Part shown: piece by piece, positions 62,437 to 64,000 of the stretch
Position numbering within the stretch: position 1 is the first letter of the stretch
Layout: each line of letters begins with the position of its first letter
Assembly (NCBI RefSeq): GCF_001941975.2
Contig: NZ_CP146991.1
Span: 2,696,501-2,760,500 of the forward strand
DNA length: 64,000 bases
DNA from: Sporomusa sphaeroides DSM 2875
GTDB taxonomy: Bacteria > Bacillota > Negativicutes > Sporomusales > Sporomusaceae
Direction of reading: 5' to 3'
Translations under genes and position numbers: made by a program
The notes under the pieces: model-generated
What the model was told of the DNA's origin: nothing
The model's database searches: none
The model's input: only the letters and a program-made list of their open reading frames with translations

Positions 62437-62895
62437 CTACTCCATTTCCTGCAAAATCCGGGTGAGCACACGCAGGCGCTCACCGTTTATTTCGCCCAAA
62501 TCGTTAAGCGCCTGGGAAAAAGTCTGAATAGCCTCGTTAATATTCGGATTATCCGTACAGACAGCCACCGGCATAACGCCGCCCTGTACACCGATACGCT
62601 CTACCGTGGGCTTGTCCGGATCATATAACAGCGGCAGCCGGTAGGCTTCCCGGAAATACAATAAGGTACGGCTGAGAAAAATCATCAGATCAAGTATTTG
62701 ATGAATGGGTAATTCCATATGAATTTCCGGCTGGCCGTCAGCGTTTGCTTTCCAGATTTGCGCGGCAATCTGCATCTTTTTATTTTCTTCCAGCAGGGGC
62801 GCACCCAGAGTCAATCTTTTAATGTCAGACCGGTAGGCGTTTCTGCCGTCAATGCGGTCATAGCCGTCCACAGTCATGACAATGTTTTCATTCAT
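62437..62895 (-). CDS. DUF6530 family protein
   Basis: About 152 residues. ATG at 62895 overlaps the previous stop (ATGA). Matches what I know of DUF6530: VDGYDRIDGRNAYRSDIKRLTLGA, the hydrophobic IHQILDLMIFLSRTLLYFREAYRLP in two parts, IGVQGGVMPVAVCT and NINEAIQTFSQALNDLGEINGERLR near the end. Function unknown. Sandwiched between a GIY-YIG protein and the AAA-vWA protein, so it may be an adaptor or target of the ATPase. Confidence 0.75.
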   Translation of the reverse strand: MNENIVMTVDGYDRIDGRNAYRSDIKRLTLGAPLLEENKKMQIAAQIWKANADGQPEIHMELPIHQILDLMIFLSRTLLYFREAYRLPLLYDPDKPTVERIGVQGGVMPVAVCTDNPNINEAIQTFSQALNDLGEINGERLRVLTRILQEME

Positions 62896-63236
62896 CGCCA
62901 AATCCTCCTTGCTCCTTTATCTGCCGCCAGACACTGTTCGCATAATGCTTCCAGCTCGTCTGTATGATCCGCGGCGGGGTCTTCATATTTCAAAACCTTT
63001 AATACTGAAAATTCAAAACTTTTTTCACCGTATTGGTTCCAAAGCTCTTGCAGACGTTTATTCGGATGCCAGCTGGTCGCCAGTTTACAACGAGTGCTGT
63101 TGAAATCCGTCTTAGTATCTTTAGAAATGCCCAAGAAGGCTTCTCCAGTCATAATACAACGAACTGAAATTACACCCATTTCGGGTTTTCTGTTTTTATA
63201 CTCCTCAAGGAGTTGTTTCTTTCTTGCTGTATCCAT
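62892..63236 (-). CDS. GIY-YIG-like nuclease-family protein
   Basis: About 114 residues from MDTARKKQLLEEY (GAGGTG 7 bases upstream). A GIY-YIG-related domain: GVISVRCIMTGEAFLGISKD (the GIY/YIG positions are degenerate, as V-x-x-C and L-G-I), then TRCKLATSWHPNKRLQELWNQYGEKSFEFSVLKVL, and a final DELEALCEQCL. The same arrangement is seen in stand-alone GIY-YIG proteins of Firmicutes. Whether it cuts DNA is unclear because the catalytic Tyr positions are changed. First gene of the three-gene operon. Confidence 0.7.
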   Translation of the reverse strand: MDTARKKQLLEEYKNRKPEMGVISVRCIMTGEAFLGISKDTKTDFNSTRCKLATSWHPNKRLQELWNQYGEKSFEFSVLKVLKYEDPAADHTDELEALCEQCLAADKGARRIWR

Positions 63237-63490
63237 TTCATTCACCTCACTTTCTCATTGTAGGAGCAAACCATACTTTCCGCAATCCACGCTCCGTAGA
63301 CAGAAAGTGATTACGCTATTATTTTCAAAAGCACTCTCATCATTCATTGTTAACTCCGGACAAAAAAGAGCAAGAATCGTGATTTTATTATATACACTTA
63401 CCCAGTCAATTATGAAGACTTGTCAGGATTACCGTAAGCGTCAAAGCAGCCCCACTCGTTTGCCATAGGTCGCTGCCTCCTTTCCCGCCC

Positions 63491-63536
63491 ATAAAAAAAG
63501 AAGCAGAAAACGATTAACTTTTTTCTGCTTCTTTTT
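63491..63536. terminator. Bidirectional terminator overlapping the end of the last gene
   Basis: AAGAAGCAGAAAA/TTTTCTGCTTCTT with A-run and T-run on opposite sides. The stop and last codons of the minus-strand gene (63514) lie inside the stem. The gap 63237-63490 between it and the GIY-YIG gene holds nothing else I can identify. Confidence 0.8.
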
Positions 63537-63996
63537 GAATTGCCGCCACTAAAGTATCCACATTTACTTTTTCAGGTAATGTTGGGCTGTCTTTGTAGTA
63601 AATGTCAAACCGGTCCAGATTACTTAACACGCCGTTCATCAGGCCATATAAAGTGAGTTCTGTTATATGATTGAGATCACACACAATCGAATTGTATTTA
63701 GGCATCCAAATCCACTTATTTTCACCAACCGGACGAAAAAGCACCTGAAACGGCATCCCTGCCTTACCAATCTCCTGAATGGTATCTGTAGTTGCCGTCC
63801 TTATAGCATAGGAAATTTGATCTTCGGTTGGGGTATCAAAAGTAAAGGAACTACAGTTTTCATAGAATATATCGAAATGATCCATTGTCCAAATTAAATT
63901 ATGGGTTATCGCATTGCCGAGGAATTCAAACAGCAAATTCTTATCGCAGATAATATCTCCTTGGAACAACTTCTGCCATTTGAACACACCGCACAC
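63514..63996 (-). CDS. Hypothetical protein, may continue past the window edge
   Basis: At least 160 residues, opening near the window edge, so the true start may be outside. No family recognised. Two short related pieces occur, MDHFDIFYENCSSFTFDTP (about 38-56) and LDRFDIYYKDSPTLPEKV (about 127-144), hinting at an internal duplication. Soluble, no signal peptide or membrane helix in the visible part. It is upstream of, and on the same strand as, the GIY-YIG/DUF6530/AAA-vWA operon, but a terminator and ~270 bases separate them. Confidence 0.55.
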   Translation of the reverse strand: MCGVFKWQKLFQGDIICDKNLLFEFLGNAITHNLIWTMDHFDIFYENCSSFTFDTPTEDQISYAIRTATTDTIQEIGKAGMPFQVLFRPVGENKWIWMPKYNSIVCDLNHITELTLYGLMNGVLSNLDRFDIYYKDSPTLPEKVNVDTLVAAIQKEAEKS

Positions 63997-64000
63997 ATCC

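Overview
The window looks like part of a chromosome from a Gram-positive-lineage anaerobe with a double membrane, most probably a Negativicute of the Sporomusa/Pelosinus type. Pointers are strong AGGAGG ribosome sites with many TTG/GTG starts, a Firmicutes-type LexA box (34314-34327), DUF1836, DUF169 and YolD-like proteins, a yybP-ykoY manganese riboswitch, a HlyD-type periplasmic adaptor, and a tungsten-enzyme-type radical SAM maturase. The taxon is an inference; there are no rRNA or tRNA genes here.

Layout. 0-3 kb: a fused remnant of an emrAB-type efflux pair, then a MarR regulator divergent from a cyclase-family hydrolase, then small and broken genes. 3-16 kb: two MgtA-type P-type ATPases, a receiver-less OmpR-type DNA-binding protein, and between them a seven-gene, tightly coupled operon (FemAB-like acyltransferase, arginase-fold metallohydrolase, HAD phosphatase, class III aminotransferase, serine hydrolase, paired SMR transporters). 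The promoters of mgtA1, mgtA2 and this operon all carry similar GCAAGA direct repeats. I regard this as the most novel unit of the window. 16-24 kb: paralogous membrane proteins, an arsRDA operon whose Acr3 pump survives only as a stub, a radical SAM protein, and deleted remnants of UPF0016 and larA genes. 24-32.6 kb: an SMR pump, a probable structured RNA, panCD, a large PAS/GAF histidine kinase, a rifampicin-phosphotransferase-like gene and a Vat-like acetyltransferase with a leader peptide and an SD-sequestering hairpin. 32.8-37 kb: an SOS-controlled Y-family polymerase operon and cydAB. 37-47 kb: a nucleotidyltransferase, a MarR-controlled DUF169/permease group with three near-identical operators, several small genes and pseudogenes, and a manganese-riboswitch-controlled UPF0016 transporter. 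47-58 kb: GAF/HD-GYP protein, quinone oxidoreductase, L,D-transpeptidase, a CBO0543-family membrane protein whose 3' end is interrupted by an antisense group II intron, TetR regulator, secreted lipase, glycogen phosphorylase. 58-64 kb: an IS1182-type element with an 8-bp target duplication, and a GIY-YIG/DUF6530/MoxR-vWA operon.

Two themes recur. First, gene decay by internal deletion: emrAB, acr3, UPF0016 and larA each keep two ends and have lost the middle. Second, dense RNA-level control: attenuator-like leaders precede mgtA1, vat, the 49-aa membrane gene, the ArsB/NhaD permease and UPF0016, and a family of six terminator-shaped dispersed elements is scattered over the window.
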